Positions 42,366 to 51,602 of a DNA stretch of 64,000 nucleotides are shown here, one piece after another; position 1 is the first letter of the stretch, and each line of letters begins with the position of its first letter. The position numbers were made by a program, and so were the translations under genes. The notes under the pieces are model-generated. The model ran no database searches. It was not told where the DNA came from and was given only the letters and a program-made list of their open reading frames with translations. The stretch comes from Streptomyces sp. AP-93 (GTDB lineage Bacteria; Actinomycetota; Actinomycetes; Streptomycetales; Streptomycetaceae), in NCBI RefSeq assembly GCF_022808175.1, contig NZ_JALGBX010000021.1, forward strand, positions 62,001-126,000, in the 5' to 3' direction.

Positions 42366-43222
42366 GGGTGCTCCGCCGTGCCGGCCACGTCCCAGGACAG
42401 CGAGGCCTTCTCGCACTCCTCGATGGACAGGACCACGCCCGCCCCGTAGCCGCCGGCCGTCGTCCTGTCGGCCGTCGTCCCGTCGGCCGTCGTCCCGGCG
42501 GCGTGCTCCCAGGTCCCGCGCCCCGAACAGCGGCCCGCTTCGTCGAATCCGTTGTCCACCGGCAGCCCCTCCGCCGTCGCCACGCCCTGCGCGTCGAGTT
42601 CCAGCTCGACGCCGCCGCCGGTCCACACGCCGACGTAGTCGGCGCGCTCCAGGACCGGAGGCTGGTACGGCGGCATGAGGAAGCCGGCGGCGAAGGCGGC
42701 GGGTACCGCGATCACGGTCGCCGCCAGCGTCCACAGCCGCACCCGGAGCTTCGTCCGCTGCCGCATCCGCGCGTATACCGCGACCCCCACCGGGAGCACC
42801 CCGGCGGCCGCGATCCAGCCCCACGTGGTGACGTACGAGGTGCGCGTCACCAGGGCCACCGGTGCGGCGTACAGGCCTGCGAGCAGGACCAGCACGGGCC
42901 CGGCCCACCGGGGCGCGGGGATCCGGGCGTGCACGCCCACGGCGTGGGAGAGCATCATCACCGGGGTGGTGAAGAGCGCTCCGTGCACCCAGCCCGCTGC
43001 GAGCGACAGCGGCGGAAGGACGATGCACCCGAGGGCCACCTCGAGGATCAGGCCGATGGCGAACGTGCCGTAGCCCACGCCGTACGCGTCGCTCTGCCCC
43101 GGTGAGACCCACCAGAACAGCGCCGCGACCAGGAACTGCGCTGCGGCGACGGTTCCCGCACCGGGCGCGATGCCGCTCCAGGAGCCCCTGCCCGGCGGCG
43201 TGACGACCATGTGGTCCGACAC
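42296..43222 (-). CDS. Integral membrane protein of unknown function
   Basis: A 308-aa protein with five to six predicted transmembrane helices in the first 190 residues (for example VAAAQFLVAALFWWVSPG, FAIGLILEVALGCIVLPPL, WGWIAAAGVLPVGVAVYA, LWTLAATVIAVPAAFAAGF), then a ~115-residue exposed domain containing YVGVWTGGGVELELDAQGVA and a Thr-Ala-Asp/Gly near-repeat. No known domain was recognised. Met5 (43210) is an alternative start. Confidence 0.75.
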   Translation of the reverse strand: MSDHMVVTPPGRGSWSGIAPGAGTVAAAQFLVAALFWWVSPGQSDAYGVGYGTFAIGLILEVALGCIVLPPLSLAAGWVHGALFTTPVMMLSHAVGVHARIPAPRWAGPVLVLLAGLYAAPVALVTRTSYVTTWGWIAAAGVLPVGVAVYARMRQRTKLRVRLWTLAATVIAVPAAFAAGFLMPPYQPPVLERADYVGVWTGGGVELELDAQGVATAEGLPVDNGFDEAGRCSGRGTWEHAAGTTADGTTADRTTAGGYGAGVVLSIEECEKASLSWDVAGTAEHPQLFVLIGDPDGGDVRVLRKRAR

Positions 43223-43290
43223 GGTGAACCCTCACATCCACATCGGTTGAACACGTTCAATTGATGTGGACCCTACACTCCTCTTCCTAT

Positions 43291-43305
43291 CTGACGCACC
43301 GTCAG
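43291..43305. promoter_or_regulatory. Palindromic operator, acyl-CoA regulon site E
   Basis: CTGACGCACCGTCAG, perfect in both half sites, 17 bases before the flavin reductase start. Confidence 0.75.
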
Positions 43306-43322
43306 CTTCAATCGTCCGTGTG

Positions 43323-43955
43323 ATGGGACACGCAGGGATGGCGGCCACCGTCGTCCGATACCTCAGATCAGTCGGATCCCTCCCCTCCGCCGCCGCGGAG
43401 CCCGGGACCGAGCCCGTCGAAGCACTGCCCCGCCCCGATCTGCGGGCCGTCGGCGAAGACGAGCGCGCGCCCGTCAGCCCCGCGGAATTCCGTGCCGTAC
43501 TGGGGAACTTCGCCAGCGGGGTCACGATCATCACCTCACCGCCCGGCGAGGACGAGGACGGCCCGGCCGGCTTCGCCTGCCAGTCCTTCGCCTCGCTCTC
43601 CCTCGACCCGCCGCTGGTCACCTTCATGGTGGCCCGTACGTCGACCACCTGGCCCCGCATCGCACGCACCGGGGTGTTCTGCGTGAACATCCTCGGCGCC
43701 GAACAGGGCGAGCTGTGCCGGGCCTTCGCCGTCAGCGGCGCCGACAAGTTCGCCGGAGTCGCCCACACCCCGGCCCCCGCCACGGGATCGCCGCAGCTCG
43801 AGGCGGTGCCCGCCTGGATCGACTGCCGGATCCACGCCGTGCACACCGGCGGGGACCACCTCATCGTGGTGGGCAGGGTCGAGGCCATGGGCGCGGCCGG
43901 CGAGGGCGAGCCCCTCCTCTTCCACAAGGGCCGCTTCGGCCGCTTCACCGACTGA
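43323..43955 (+). CDS. Flavin reductase (FMN-binding split barrel)
   Basis: A 210-aa flavin reductase of the HpaC/HsaB type, which supplies reduced flavin to a monooxygenase. After a ~45-residue lead come the family blocks FRAVLGNFASGVTIITSPP, CQSFASLSLDPPLVTFMVARTSTTWPRIARTG, VNILGAEQGELCRAFA, DKFAGVAHTPAP and GDHLIVVGRVEAM. The regulon palindrome is immediately upstream. In steroid-type catabolism such a protein partners a two-component hydroxylase; no obvious flavin hydroxylase lies next to it here. ATG 43338 is an alternative start. Confidence 0.85.
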   Translation: MGHAGMAATVVRYLRSVGSLPSAAAEPGTEPVEALPRPDLRAVGEDERAPVSPAEFRAVLGNFASGVTIITSPPGEDEDGPAGFACQSFASLSLDPPLVTFMVARTSTTWPRIARTGVFCVNILGAEQGELCRAFAVSGADKFAGVAHTPAPATGSPQLEAVPAWIDCRIHAVHTGGDHLIVVGRVEAMGAAGEGEPLLFHKGRFGRFTD

Positions 43956-44019
43956 CGGCCCCCACACCAGAGCGCACGCCCCCGCCGCTATCCTGCGGAT
44001 CTCGAACGGGCGGGAGGCC

Positions 44020-44255
44020 ATGAGGAACACGTCCGAGCCGGGTCGCAGCCGGTGGACCGGCATCACCGGCCGGCTGATGGTGGCCAGTGCGATCGGCGCG
44101 CTCGCCTGCGCACTGACCCCGGTGTCCCCGTACCCGCCGCTGACCGCCGAGCCGGCCTTCGCCGCCGCCTCCGCCGTCTTCGCCTGCGGCTGGATCGGGC
44201 CGCGAGCCCGACCCCGGTGCCCGCCCTGGCCTGGGTGGTCAAACGGCGGTACTGA
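44020..44255 (+). pseudogene. Small putative membrane protein, possibly frameshifted
   Basis: The frame from ATG 44020 gives a short hydrophobic protein up to FACGWI. Its continuation (PRARPRCPPW) reads as nonsense into the convergent gene, whereas the next frame gives a natural C-terminus (TPVPALAWVVKRRY, stop at 44253). A one-base shift near 44205 would join them. It may be a degraded gene or a sequence error. Confidence 0.35.
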
Positions 44256-44321
44256 AACGCGCCGCGGCCGACCCCGCTCCGGAGAGCGGGACCGGCCACG
44301 GGTCCAGCGGAAGAGACGGAC

Positions 44322-45389
44322 TCAGAACGTGAGGACCCCCCGCGCCACCCGCCCGTGGTGGGCGTCGTCCACGGCCTTGGCGAAGTCCTCGACCGGGTAG
44401 ACCTCCGTGACCAGCTCGTCGAGCAGCAGCTTGCCCTGCCGGTAGAGCTCCGCGTACAGCGCGATGTCCCGCTGCGGGCGCGAGGACCCGTACCGGCAGC
44501 CCATGATCGTCTTGTCCAGGTACATGGACGAGACCTGGAAGGCCGCCTCCTCCGTGAAGCCGGGCACGCCGAGCAGGACCGCCTGCCCGTGCCGGTCCAG
44601 CAGGTCGATCGCCTGCCGGATCAGCTTCACGTTGCCCACGCACTCGAAGGCGTGGTCCGCGCCGGTGGGCAGGATCTCCTTCACGGCCGCCGAGGAGTCC
44701 GCCACCGCCGAGGCGTCGATGAAGTGCGTGGCGCCGAACTGCCGGGCCACCGCCTCCTTCGCCGGGTTCGCGTCGATCGCCACGATCGTCGTGGCCCCCG
44801 CGATCCGCGCGCCCTGGAGCACGTTCAGCCCGATCCCGCCGGTGCCGATGACGACCACCGTCTCGCCGCGGTCCACCTTCGCCCGGTTCAGTACGGCGCC
44901 CACGCCCGTCAGGACCCCGCAGCCGATCAGCGCGGCCGAGGTCAGCGGGATGTCCCGGGGGATCTTCACCGCCTGCACGGCCTTGACGATCGTCCGCTCC
45001 GCGAAGGCCGAGTTGGACGCGAACTGGAAGAGCGGCTTGCCACCCCGCGAGAACGGCTGCCCCGGCATCCCGATCGCCTTGCGGCACATCGTCGGCCGGC
45101 CGCGGTCGCAGTCCGCGCACGCCCCGCAGTTGGCGAGCGTGGACAGCGAGACGTGGTCACCGGGCGCCACGTGCGTGACCCCGGACCCTACCGCCTCCAC
45201 CACGCCCGCACCCTCGTGCCCGAGCACCACCGGCGGCGGGAACGGGATCGTCCCGTCGATCACCGACAGATCGCTGTGACACAGCCCGGCCGCCGCTATC
45301 GCGACCAGCACCTCCCCCGGCCCCGGGTCCCGGATCTCCAGATCGTCGACCACCTGGGCCTGCTTGCCGTCGAATACGACGCCTCTCAA
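44322..45389 (-). CDS. Zinc-dependent alcohol dehydrogenase (MDR family)
   Basis: A 355-aa medium-chain dehydrogenase. The catalytic zinc site is in AAGLCHSDLS and GHEGAGVVEAVG; the structural zinc has four cysteines in CGACADCDRGRPTMC; the NAD(P)-binding motif is GTGGIGLNVLQGA. It resembles the class III/mycofactocin-linked type often found with acyl-CoA degradation genes. The start overlaps the stop of the upstream acyl-CoA dehydrogenase by four bases, so the two are one operon. Confidence 0.9.
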   Translation of the reverse strand: MRGVVFDGKQAQVVDDLEIRDPGPGEVLVAIAAAGLCHSDLSVIDGTIPFPPPVVLGHEGAGVVEAVGSGVTHVAPGDHVSLSTLANCGACADCDRGRPTMCRKAIGMPGQPFSRGGKPLFQFASNSAFAERTIVKAVQAVKIPRDIPLTSAALIGCGVLTGVGAVLNRAKVDRGETVVVIGTGGIGLNVLQGARIAGATTIVAIDANPAKEAVARQFGATHFIDASAVADSSAAVKEILPTGADHAFECVGNVKLIRQAIDLLDRHGQAVLLGVPGFTEEAAFQVSSMYLDKTIMGCRYGSSRPQRDIALYAELYRQGKLLLDELVTEVYPVEDFAKAVDDAHHGRVARGVLTF

Positions 45390-46609
45390 CTGGACTCCTT
45401 AGGCAGGCCGAGCACGCGCTCGGCGATGATGTTGCGCTGGATCTCGTCCGAGCCGCCGTAGATGGTGTCGGCGCGGGTGAACAGGAACAGCCGCTGCTCC
45501 TCGTCGAGTCCGATTTCGTACGGGGTCCCCTGCGACCAGTGCCCCGGCCCGGCCGTGGCCACCGCGCCCCGCACTTCCACCGCCAGCTCCCCGAGCCGCC
45601 GGTGCCAGCCGCCCCACAGCAGCTTGGCCACGCTGGGCGCGCCGGGGTCGCCGCCCGAGGCGCCCGCGGCGCCCGCGGTGCCCAGCGTCCGCAGGGCGTT
45701 CCACCGCATCGTGCGCAGCTCGGCCCACTGCCGTACGAGGCGTTCGCGCAGGACGGGGTCGCCCGCGCCCGCGTCCACGTACGCCCGGACCACCCGCTCC
45801 AGTTCGGCCGCGAAGCCGATCTGCTGGACGAGCGTGGAGACCCCGCGCTCCAGCGCGAGCAGTCCCATGGCCACGGACCAGCCGTTGCCCTCCCCGCCCA
45901 CCACCTCGGCGGCGACCGCCCCGTCGAAGAACACCTCGTTGAACTCGGAGGTCCCCGACATCTGCCGGATCGGCCGGACCTCGACCTTGCCCGGCTGGTC
46001 CATGCGGACCAGGAGGAAGGACAGCCCGCGGTGCCGCACGGACCCGGCCCCGGTGCGCGCCAGGACGAAGCACCAGTCCGCGTCCTGGGCGAGCGAGGTC
46101 CAGATCTTCTGCCCGGTCACCCGGAACAGGCCGTCGGCGCCCCGACCGGCGTCCCGTACCGCCGTCGTACGGATTCCCGCGAGGTCGGAGCCGGCGCCCG
46201 GTTCGGAGTACCCCTGACACCACAGCTCCTCGCCGCGGGCGATGCCGGGGAGGAAGCGGGCCCGCTGCTCCGCGGAGCCGTAGGCGATCAGCGTCGGCGC
46301 GAGGAGGTTCTCGCCGATGTGGCCGACCCGGGCCGGGGCGCGCGCGGCCGCGTACTCCTCGGCCCACACCACCTGCCCGGTGAGGGAGAGGCGCTGGTTG
46401 CCGTAGCCATCAGCCTCCCAGCCCTGGCCGATCCACCCCTCGCGCCCCAGCTCGCGCTCCCACGCACGCCGGATCTCGACCCCCTCGTGCTCACTGCCCG
46501 GCCCACCGAGGCCGACGGCCTCCTCGTACGGGCCCACGAGGTGCTCCGCCAGCCACGCCCGGGCGCGGCCGCGCAGTTCCTCGGCCTCCTCGTCGAAGCG
46601 GAAGTCCAT
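45386..46609 (-). CDS. Acyl-CoA dehydrogenase
   Basis: A 407-aa enzyme with the full ACAD layout: the N-domain (MDFRFDEEAEELRGRARAWLAEHL), the middle domain with YSEPGAGSDLAGIRTTA and GQKIWTSLAQDADWCFVLART, and the C-terminal part with MRWNALRTLG and RADTIYGGSDEIQRNIIAERVLGLP. It would oxidise an acyl-CoA feeding the same pathway as the alcohol dehydrogenase that follows. The start at 46609 has a G-rich site upstream. An 8-bp tandem array lies in its leader. Confidence 0.9.
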   Translation of the reverse strand: MDFRFDEEAEELRGRARAWLAEHLVGPYEEAVGLGGPGSEHEGVEIRRAWERELGREGWIGQGWEADGYGNQRLSLTGQVVWAEEYAAARAPARVGHIGENLLAPTLIAYGSAEQRARFLPGIARGEELWCQGYSEPGAGSDLAGIRTTAVRDAGRGADGLFRVTGQKIWTSLAQDADWCFVLARTGAGSVRHRGLSFLLVRMDQPGKVEVRPIRQMSGTSEFNEVFFDGAVAAEVVGGEGNGWSVAMGLLALERGVSTLVQQIGFAAELERVVRAYVDAGAGDPVLRERLVRQWAELRTMRWNALRTLGTAGAAGASGGDPGAPSVAKLLWGGWHRRLGELAVEVRGAVATAGPGHWSQGTPYEIGLDEEQRLFLFTRADTIYGGSDEIQRNIIAERVLGLPKESS

Positions 46610-46677
46610 GGTCGTACCCCCCTCGGTTCCTGTCCGGCCGCTGGGCCGTCTCTGTCGCGTCTTGGTACGCGTACGCA

Positions 46678-46720
46678 CCGGGCCACCGGGCCACCGGGCC
46701 ACCGGGCCACCGGGCCACCC
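46678..46720. repeat. 8-bp tandem repeat (GGCCACCG), about five copies
   Basis: A short array in the leader between the SDR gene end and the acyl-CoA dehydrogenase start. It is not coding on either strand. Confidence 0.85.
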
Positions 46721-46738
46721 CTAACGCCCGGCCAGGGC

Positions 46739-47659
46739 CTACGCGTTGGGGCGGTCCTTGGCGGCCGCCGCCTTGGCCATGGCTTCGAGCTGGGCGAGCA
46801 TCGGCATCGGGTCGGTGCCGACGGTCCCGGGCAGGAAGTCGGCGATCTTCTCGGGAGTCCAGGAGCCCTCGGCGTAGCCGGCGCGCAGTTCGCGGGGCTG
46901 GGCCCAGACGGCGATCTTGGGGCCGGCGATCGTGTAGACCTGCCCGGTGATCTTCTCGCCGCCGACCGCCACGGCCTTGTCGGAGAGCAGGTAGGTGACG
47001 AGCGCCGCCACGTCCTCGGGCTCGCCGATCTCCTTGAGCTCCATCGGTACGTTGGCCGACATCCGGGTGCGCGCGACGGGTGCGACGGCGTTGGAGGTGA
47101 CCCCGTACTTGGCCAGGCCCAGCGCGGCGGAGCGGACGAGCGAGATGATCCCGCCCTTGGCGGCGCTGTAGTTGGCCTGGGCCACCGAGCCCTGGTGGTT
47201 GCCGCTGGTGAAGCCGATCAGCGTGCCGGTGCCCTGGCGCCGCATGACGGCGGAGGCGGCACGGAAGACGGTGAACGTGCCCTTGAGGTGGGTGGCGACC
47301 ACCGGGTCCCACTCCTCCTCGGACATGTTGAACAGCATCCGCTCGCGCAGGATGCCGGCGACGCACACGACTCCGTCGATGCGTCCGTACTGGGCGAGCG
47401 CCGTGTCGACTATGCGCTGGCCGCCCGCCATGGTCGAGATGTCGTCGGCGACGGCGACGGCCTCGCCGCCCGCGGCGACGATCTCCTTCACCACCGCTTC
47501 GGCGATCTCGCTGGTGGGCTCGTTGCCCTCCATGCCCACGCCGTAGTCGTTGACGACGACCCTGGCACCCTCGGCGGCCGCGGCGAGTGCCACGGCCCGC
47601 CCGATGCCCCGGCCGGCGCCTGTGACGGCGACGACTTTGCCTGCCAAGAAGTTCCCCAC
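46739..47659 (-). CDS. Short-chain dehydrogenase/reductase
   Basis: A 306-aa SDR. The cofactor motif is TGAGRGIG at residue 14; the catalytic Ser and YxxxK are in FTSGNHQGSVAQANYSAAKGG; the NDY following the second strand suggests NAD use. Length and the C-terminal extension (residues 255-306) resemble the 3-hydroxyacyl-CoA dehydrogenase domain of multifunctional beta-oxidation proteins. The GTG start is at 47659. It shares a divergent promoter, with one regulon palindrome, with the cyclase gene. Confidence 0.9.
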   Translation of the reverse strand: MGNFLAGKVVAVTGAGRGIGRAVALAAAAEGARVVVNDYGVGMEGNEPTSEIAEAVVKEIVAAGGEAVAVADDISTMAGGQRIVDTALAQYGRIDGVVCVAGILRERMLFNMSEEEWDPVVATHLKGTFTVFRAASAVMRRQGTGTLIGFTSGNHQGSVAQANYSAAKGGIISLVRSAALGLAKYGVTSNAVAPVARTRMSANVPMELKEIGEPEDVAALVTYLLSDKAVAVGGEKITGQVYTIAGPKIAVWAQPRELRAGYAEGSWTPEKIADFLPGTVGTDPMPMLAQLEAMAKAAAAKDRPNA

Positions 47660-47681
47660 GTCCGGCCCCTTCCCGCGTTTT

Positions 47682-47696
47682 CTGACGGTCCGTTAG
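47682..47696. promoter_or_regulatory. Palindromic operator, acyl-CoA regulon site F
   Basis: CTGACGGTCCGTTAG, one half-site mismatch, in the divergent region between the SDR and cyclase genes. Confidence 0.65.
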
Positions 47697-47779
47697 ATTC
47701 TATGGGCACCTCGATACGCCAGCACAAGCCCCAGTTCGCCACCACCGCCCAATTCCCCCTCAAGGAGCTGATGAGATCC

Positions 47780-48706
47780 ATGGCCATGCCCGCCGAGTTC
47801 CACGACATCGCCAAGCGCGTCAACAACTGGGGCCGGTGGGGCGCCGACGACGAGATCGGCACCCTCAACCTCATCACCGACGAGGTCGTCCGCGCGGCGG
47901 CGGCCGAGATCCGCACCGGGCGCCGCATCCCCCTGGCCCTGCCCCTCAAGGAGGACGGGGTGCAGTCCGGCATGATCCCCGGCCGGATCAACCCGCTGCA
48001 CACGATGGTGCAGATCAACCAGGAGCTCTTCGGCCCGGGCACGGTGGCGTGCAGCGACGACGCGGTGACCTTCGGACTGCAGGCCGGCACGCACTGGGAC
48101 GCGCTCACGCACGTCTCGCACTCGGGGAAGATCTACAACGGCCGCCCGGCCGGCACCATCACGGCGCACGGCCGCGCCGAGTTCAGCGGCATCGACAAGG
48201 CCGGGCACATCGTCTCGCGCGGGGTCCTGCTGGACGTGGCCCGCGCCAAGGGCCTGGACCGGCTCCCCGGCGGGCACGCGGTCACCCCGGAGGACCTGGA
48301 GCAGGCGGAGGAGTTCGGCGGCGTCACCGTCCGCGCGGGCGACATCGTCCTGGTCCGCACCGGGCAGGTGCAGGTCTACCTCGCGGGCGACAAGCACGGC
48401 TACGGCTACCCGTCGCCCGGCCTGTCCGTCCGTACGCCCGAGTGGTTCCACGCGCGGGACGTGGCGGCCGTCGCGAACGACACCCTGACCTTCGAGATCT
48501 TCCCGCCGGAGATAGAGAACCTGTGGCTGCCGGTGCACGCCCTGGACCTGGTCGAGATGGGCATGCACCAGGGCCAGAACTGGAACCTCGAAAAGTTGTC
48601 CACAGCCTGTGCGGAAGAATCCCGCTACTCCTTCCTCCTCTCGGCCATGCCGGAACCCTTCGTCGGCGCGGTGGGCACCCCGGTGGCCCCGGTCGCCATC
48701 CTCTGA
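47780..48706 (+). CDS. Cyclase-family metal-dependent hydrolase
   Basis: A 308-aa protein of the cyclase family (kynurenine-formamidase/isatin-hydrolase-like). The metal-binding HxGTHxD-type motif reads GLQAGTHWDALTHVSHSG; other blocks are EFHDIAKRVNNWGRWGADDEIGTLNLI and ENLWLPVHALDLVEMGMHQGQNW. It would hydrolyse an amide, imide or ring. Several in-frame ATGs precede it (47702, 47771); 47780 is chosen for the AAGGAG spacing and family N-terminus. A DnaA-box-like TTGTCCACA lies in its 3' part. Confidence 0.85.
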   Translation: MAMPAEFHDIAKRVNNWGRWGADDEIGTLNLITDEVVRAAAAEIRTGRRIPLALPLKEDGVQSGMIPGRINPLHTMVQINQELFGPGTVACSDDAVTFGLQAGTHWDALTHVSHSGKIYNGRPAGTITAHGRAEFSGIDKAGHIVSRGVLLDVARAKGLDRLPGGHAVTPEDLEQAEEFGGVTVRAGDIVLVRTGQVQVYLAGDKHGYGYPSPGLSVRTPEWFHARDVAAVANDTLTFEIFPPEIENLWLPVHALDLVEMGMHQGQNWNLEKLSTACAEESRYSFLLSAMPEPFVGAVGTPVAPVAIL

Positions 48707-48821
48707 GCGGCCGTCCGCCGGACCGGCGCGCACGCCCTACGGACACAGGGATGCCCCGCTCCCGATGGCTCAGGTGCGGGGCGTCGGCATACGGGTTCGC
48801 TACACGGCCATGAGGTTGGTC

Positions 48822-49253
48822 CTATTCGGTCCGTTCGGCGAGGAGGAGCGCGAGGGGGCCGCCTTGGAGGAGGAAGCGGCCCTCGGTGGCCGCGTTGATG
48901 GCCTCGGCCATCGGCCACCACGTGAGTTTGAAGTCGGCTTCGGAGGGCTCCAGCTCCTGCGGGCCAAGGGTCAGTCCTTCGGCGAGGTACAGGTGGACGC
49001 GGGCGGTGGCGCCGAGGGTGATGGCATACGCGCCGAGCGGGCGCCAGAGGGTGGCGGTGACCCCAGCCTCCTCGCGCAGCTCACGGCGGGCGCACGTCTC
49101 GGGGTCCTCGCCGGGCTCCATGCGTCCGCCGGGCAGAAACAGGAAGTCGCCGCCGTGGCGGGGGAAGCGGGAGGTGAGCAGCGCAACCAGGCCGGTCTCG
49201 TCGCGGGCGACCACCACAGCGGCGGAGCGCATTTCCTCGGGGTGTGCGTCCAT
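48822..49253 (-). CDS. NUDIX hydrolase
   Basis: A 143-aa NUDIX protein with the complete box G-R-MEPGEDPETCARRELREEAGV at residues 43-65, which binds Mg and hydrolyses a nucleoside diphosphate linked to another group. No neighbour suggests a particular substrate. Confidence 0.9.
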   Translation of the reverse strand: MDAHPEEMRSAAVVVARDETGLVALLTSRFPRHGGDFLFLPGGRMEPGEDPETCARRELREEAGVTATLWRPLGAYAITLGATARVHLYLAEGLTLGPQELEPSEADFKLTWWPMAEAINAATEGRFLLQGGPLALLLAERTE

Positions 49254-49376
49254 GGTTTGAGCGTAATGAGCCGCTAGATGTGCATGGCGGCGAACGGCAC
49301 ATTCATCACCGTCGGGTGGGCGATGCCGCGTCCGTGGTAGCAGGGCGGGGGCGGACCCCTCCCCTGGCCTGGGACC

Positions 49377-49730
49377 TCAGAACGTGATCTTCCCGACCCT
49401 GTAAGTCAGCTTGTAGTGCGACTCGGGGCCGAGGATGTCCCGGGTGTGCTCCCCCGTACCCGCCTCGCCGGCAGGGATCCTGATGCTGCCGAGAACGTCG
49501 TCGGCGCTGAGATCGTCGAGATCGTGGAGAGTGAGGACCGCATCGGCGTGGTGGATCAGCACATCTCTCGCGAACCCGATGTCCTGCCCACTCGTCATCG
49601 GCGGGTAGTCGCGCTCGCCGACGGCCGGCCAGACCGGAACGCCGTCGAGGCGCATGCTCACTTCATCGCCCGCATCCTCGCTGGACCTTTCGCATTGAAG
49701 GCGGAGGATTCTCAGAACCGCAGTGCTCAT
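49377..49730 (-). CDS. Unknown small protein
   Basis: A 117-aa acidic protein starting MSTAVLRILRLQCERSSEDAG, with a pattern of beta strands (DVLIHHADAVLTLHDLDDL, HYKLTYRVGKITF). No known motif was recognised. AAAGAGG lies before ATG 49730. Confidence 0.6.
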   Translation of the reverse strand: MSTAVLRILRLQCERSSEDAGDEVSMRLDGVPVWPAVGERDYPPMTSGQDIGFARDVLIHHADAVLTLHDLDDLSADDVLGSIRIPAGEAGTGEHTRDILGPESHYKLTYRVGKITF

Positions 49731-49800
49731 CACGATCCTCTTTCCCGCGACGGCCATAGGTCCGTCGTCGTCTCCCACAGGCCGTCGGTTCGGGGGGTGC

Positions 49801-50049
49801 TCAACCGCCGTCGGCCGCGTCATCGCAGGTGGGGCAGATCCGGCTCGCGTCCTGCGGTGGGTACCACGGGGAACCGGGATCTCCGGATGGCGTCCACGAG
49901 GCCGCCTCCATGGCGAAGGTGTCCCTGCCGCAGAAGGTCCTCGGACCCGGGACCGTGGTCATTCCCGGGGCGGCAGGCGCTGCATGCACACGCAGGACGG
50001 ACCGTTCGTCGTCACCCGACATCTCGTACACCACGACAATCCCGCTCAT
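49801..50049 (-). CDS. Unknown small cysteine-containing protein
   Basis: An 82-aa protein (MSGIVVVYEMSGDD start) with FCGRDTF and ICPTCDD, a possible zinc site. No family was assigned. The ribosome site is weak. It forms a tandem pair with the gene at 49377. Confidence 0.5.
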   Translation of the reverse strand: MSGIVVVYEMSGDDERSVLRVHAAPAAPGMTTVPGPRTFCGRDTFAMEAASWTPSGDPGSPWYPPQDASRICPTCDDAADGG

Positions 50050-50184
50050 ACCTCGACGGTAGGCGGCTGCGGGGAGACTCGCCGAGTCGACATCCCGACC
50101 GGTGCGCCCTAGGCTCAAATGCGGGTAATTCCGTTCGCAGTGCAGGAGCGGTGGTCCGGGACCACCGCCTCGCACGCCCTACGG

Positions 50185-50901
50185 TCAGCCCTTGGCGCAG
50201 ATCACGTCGTACGGGCGGCCCACCGCCATGGTCAGCCGCATCGGCTCGGTGGTGCCGGACGGGCACTCGGCCTTCGTCTTGACCAGGCCGAGCACCTTGT
50301 ACGTGCCCGACCCACCCGGGGCACACGGCACTTCCTGCGCCTGGTCGGTCACGCAGTCGCCCTGCACCAGCTGGCCGCCGCCGGCGCCCGCGTCACCGGG
50401 GTGCTCGCCGGTCAGGTTGCGGCCGCAGACGGTGTTGGTGGGGATGCCGCCCGACTTCGCAGAACCGTAGGAAATGCTCACCTGGATCATCAGGTCGGTG
50501 CCGGGCGGGCACTGGATCGCGCCCGGCAGGATGCTGGCGTCCTTGATGTCGATCGCCTTGAAGGTGGCACCGGACGCCGAGCACTTCTGCGGCCGGTAGC
50601 CGTCCGGCCTGTTGTCCGGGTCGGGGCCGCCGCAGTCGCCCACCGCCCACGTGCTCGACGTGTCGGAGGAGGACTCCGGATTCCCGGGGTCCTTGGACGA
50701 CGGCTCGGCGGACGCCGACGCGGAGGGGGAGGCCTTGGCGTCGCCCGTGTCGCCGTCCTTGCCGAGCCACTGGGAGGCTCCGTAGACGCCTGCGACGAGC
50801 AGCACGAGGACAACGAGGACAACGACGACGAGGAAGCCGGGGAGTCTGCCCCCACGGCGCCCCGGGGCGGGCGGAGGCGTCACCTCGTACGGGTTTGCCA
50901 T
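50185..50901 (-). CDS. Membrane-anchored protein with extracytoplasmic Cys-rich domain
   Basis: A 238-aa protein. A short Pro/Gly/Arg-rich cytoplasmic start is followed by one transmembrane helix (LPGFLVVVVLVVLVLLVAG), a Ser/Ala/Asp linker and a C-terminal domain with about eight cysteines (VGDCGGPD, AIQCPPGT, NTVCGRNL, DVICAKG), probably in disulphides. Such proteins are frequent in streptomycetes and of unknown role. GGAGGAG lies before ATG 50901. Confidence 0.8.
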   Translation of the reverse strand: MANPYEVTPPPAPGRRGGRLPGFLVVVVLVVLVLLVAGVYGASQWLGKDGDTGDAKASPSASASAEPSSKDPGNPESSSDTSSTWAVGDCGGPDPDNRPDGYRPQKCSASGATFKAIDIKDASILPGAIQCPPGTDLMIQVSISYGSAKSGGIPTNTVCGRNLTGEHPGDAGAGGGQLVQGDCVTDQAQEVPCAPGGSGTYKVLGLVKTKAECPSGTTEPMRLTMAVGRPYDVICAKG

Positions 50902-51059
50902 GCGCTCCTCCTGCGGTGAGGTGGGTCTTCGGGGTGGGACGACGCGCCACGACCAGAGACACGTCATGGACACCTCATAGTTCCACGCGAACCGCGGGCA
51001 CTCGGACCCGGCCCGGACCCGGCCCGGGCCCGGGCGGACCGAGGCCCGTACGCCAACTC

Positions 51060-51602
51060 TCAGCGGCAGGGCGGTGGTTCGACCGCCAAGGGGCGGAAGG
51101 TGACCGCGAGGTCCGGGCCGCTGCGGACGAAGCGCGCCTCGACCTCCGAGACGAGCACCATCGTGCCCGCCGTGTACGGGTTCGCCCTGAGGGCCGCGTC
51201 CAGGGCCTCCTCGGGCACCTCCGGCTCGGCGCGCCACCAGCGGCCGCCGAACTTCGTGTACCGGATCCCGCAGTGCACGTACAGCGTGTGCGCGTACGGG
51301 ACCCCGAGCGCCGGGTCGGTCTGAACGGCCGGCGCCGTCGCCTCGGCCTGCTCGCTCGGCGGTCCCGCGGACGCGGCGGGCGGGGCCGGCATCCGGGACC
51401 CGCCGCCCGACCACTGCGGGGCGAGGACGGCCAGCACCGCGACGGCCGCCACCAGCGCGGCCCCGGCCGCCCTCCGGCGCCCGCGGATCCGGGCGGCCGC
51501 CCGGACGGCAGCCTGCGGCGTGGGCACCGCGAGCGGCACCGCCGGCCGGTCCGCCAGCGCGTGCAGGGCGCGGCGCAGCTCTTCTTCGGGCAACCCGTTC
51601 AT
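51060..51602 (-). CDS. Membrane protein, probable anti-sigma partner
   Basis: A 180-aa protein with a short cytoplasmic helix (MNGLPEEELRRALHALADRP), an Arg-rich segment, one transmembrane helix (AAGAALVAAVAVLAVLAP), and an exposed C-terminal domain with a single Cys pair. It follows the sigma factor gene by a four-base overlap, the usual place for a membrane anti-sigma factor, although no zinc-finger ZAS motif is present. Confidence 0.65.
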   Translation of the reverse strand: MNGLPEEELRRALHALADRPAVPLAVPTPQAAVRAAARIRGRRRAAGAALVAAVAVLAVLAPQWSGGGSRMPAPPAASAGPPSEQAEATAPAVQTDPALGVPYAHTLYVHCGIRYTKFGGRWWRAEPEVPEEALDAALRANPYTAGTMVLVSEVEARFVRSGPDLAVTFRPLAVEPPPCR

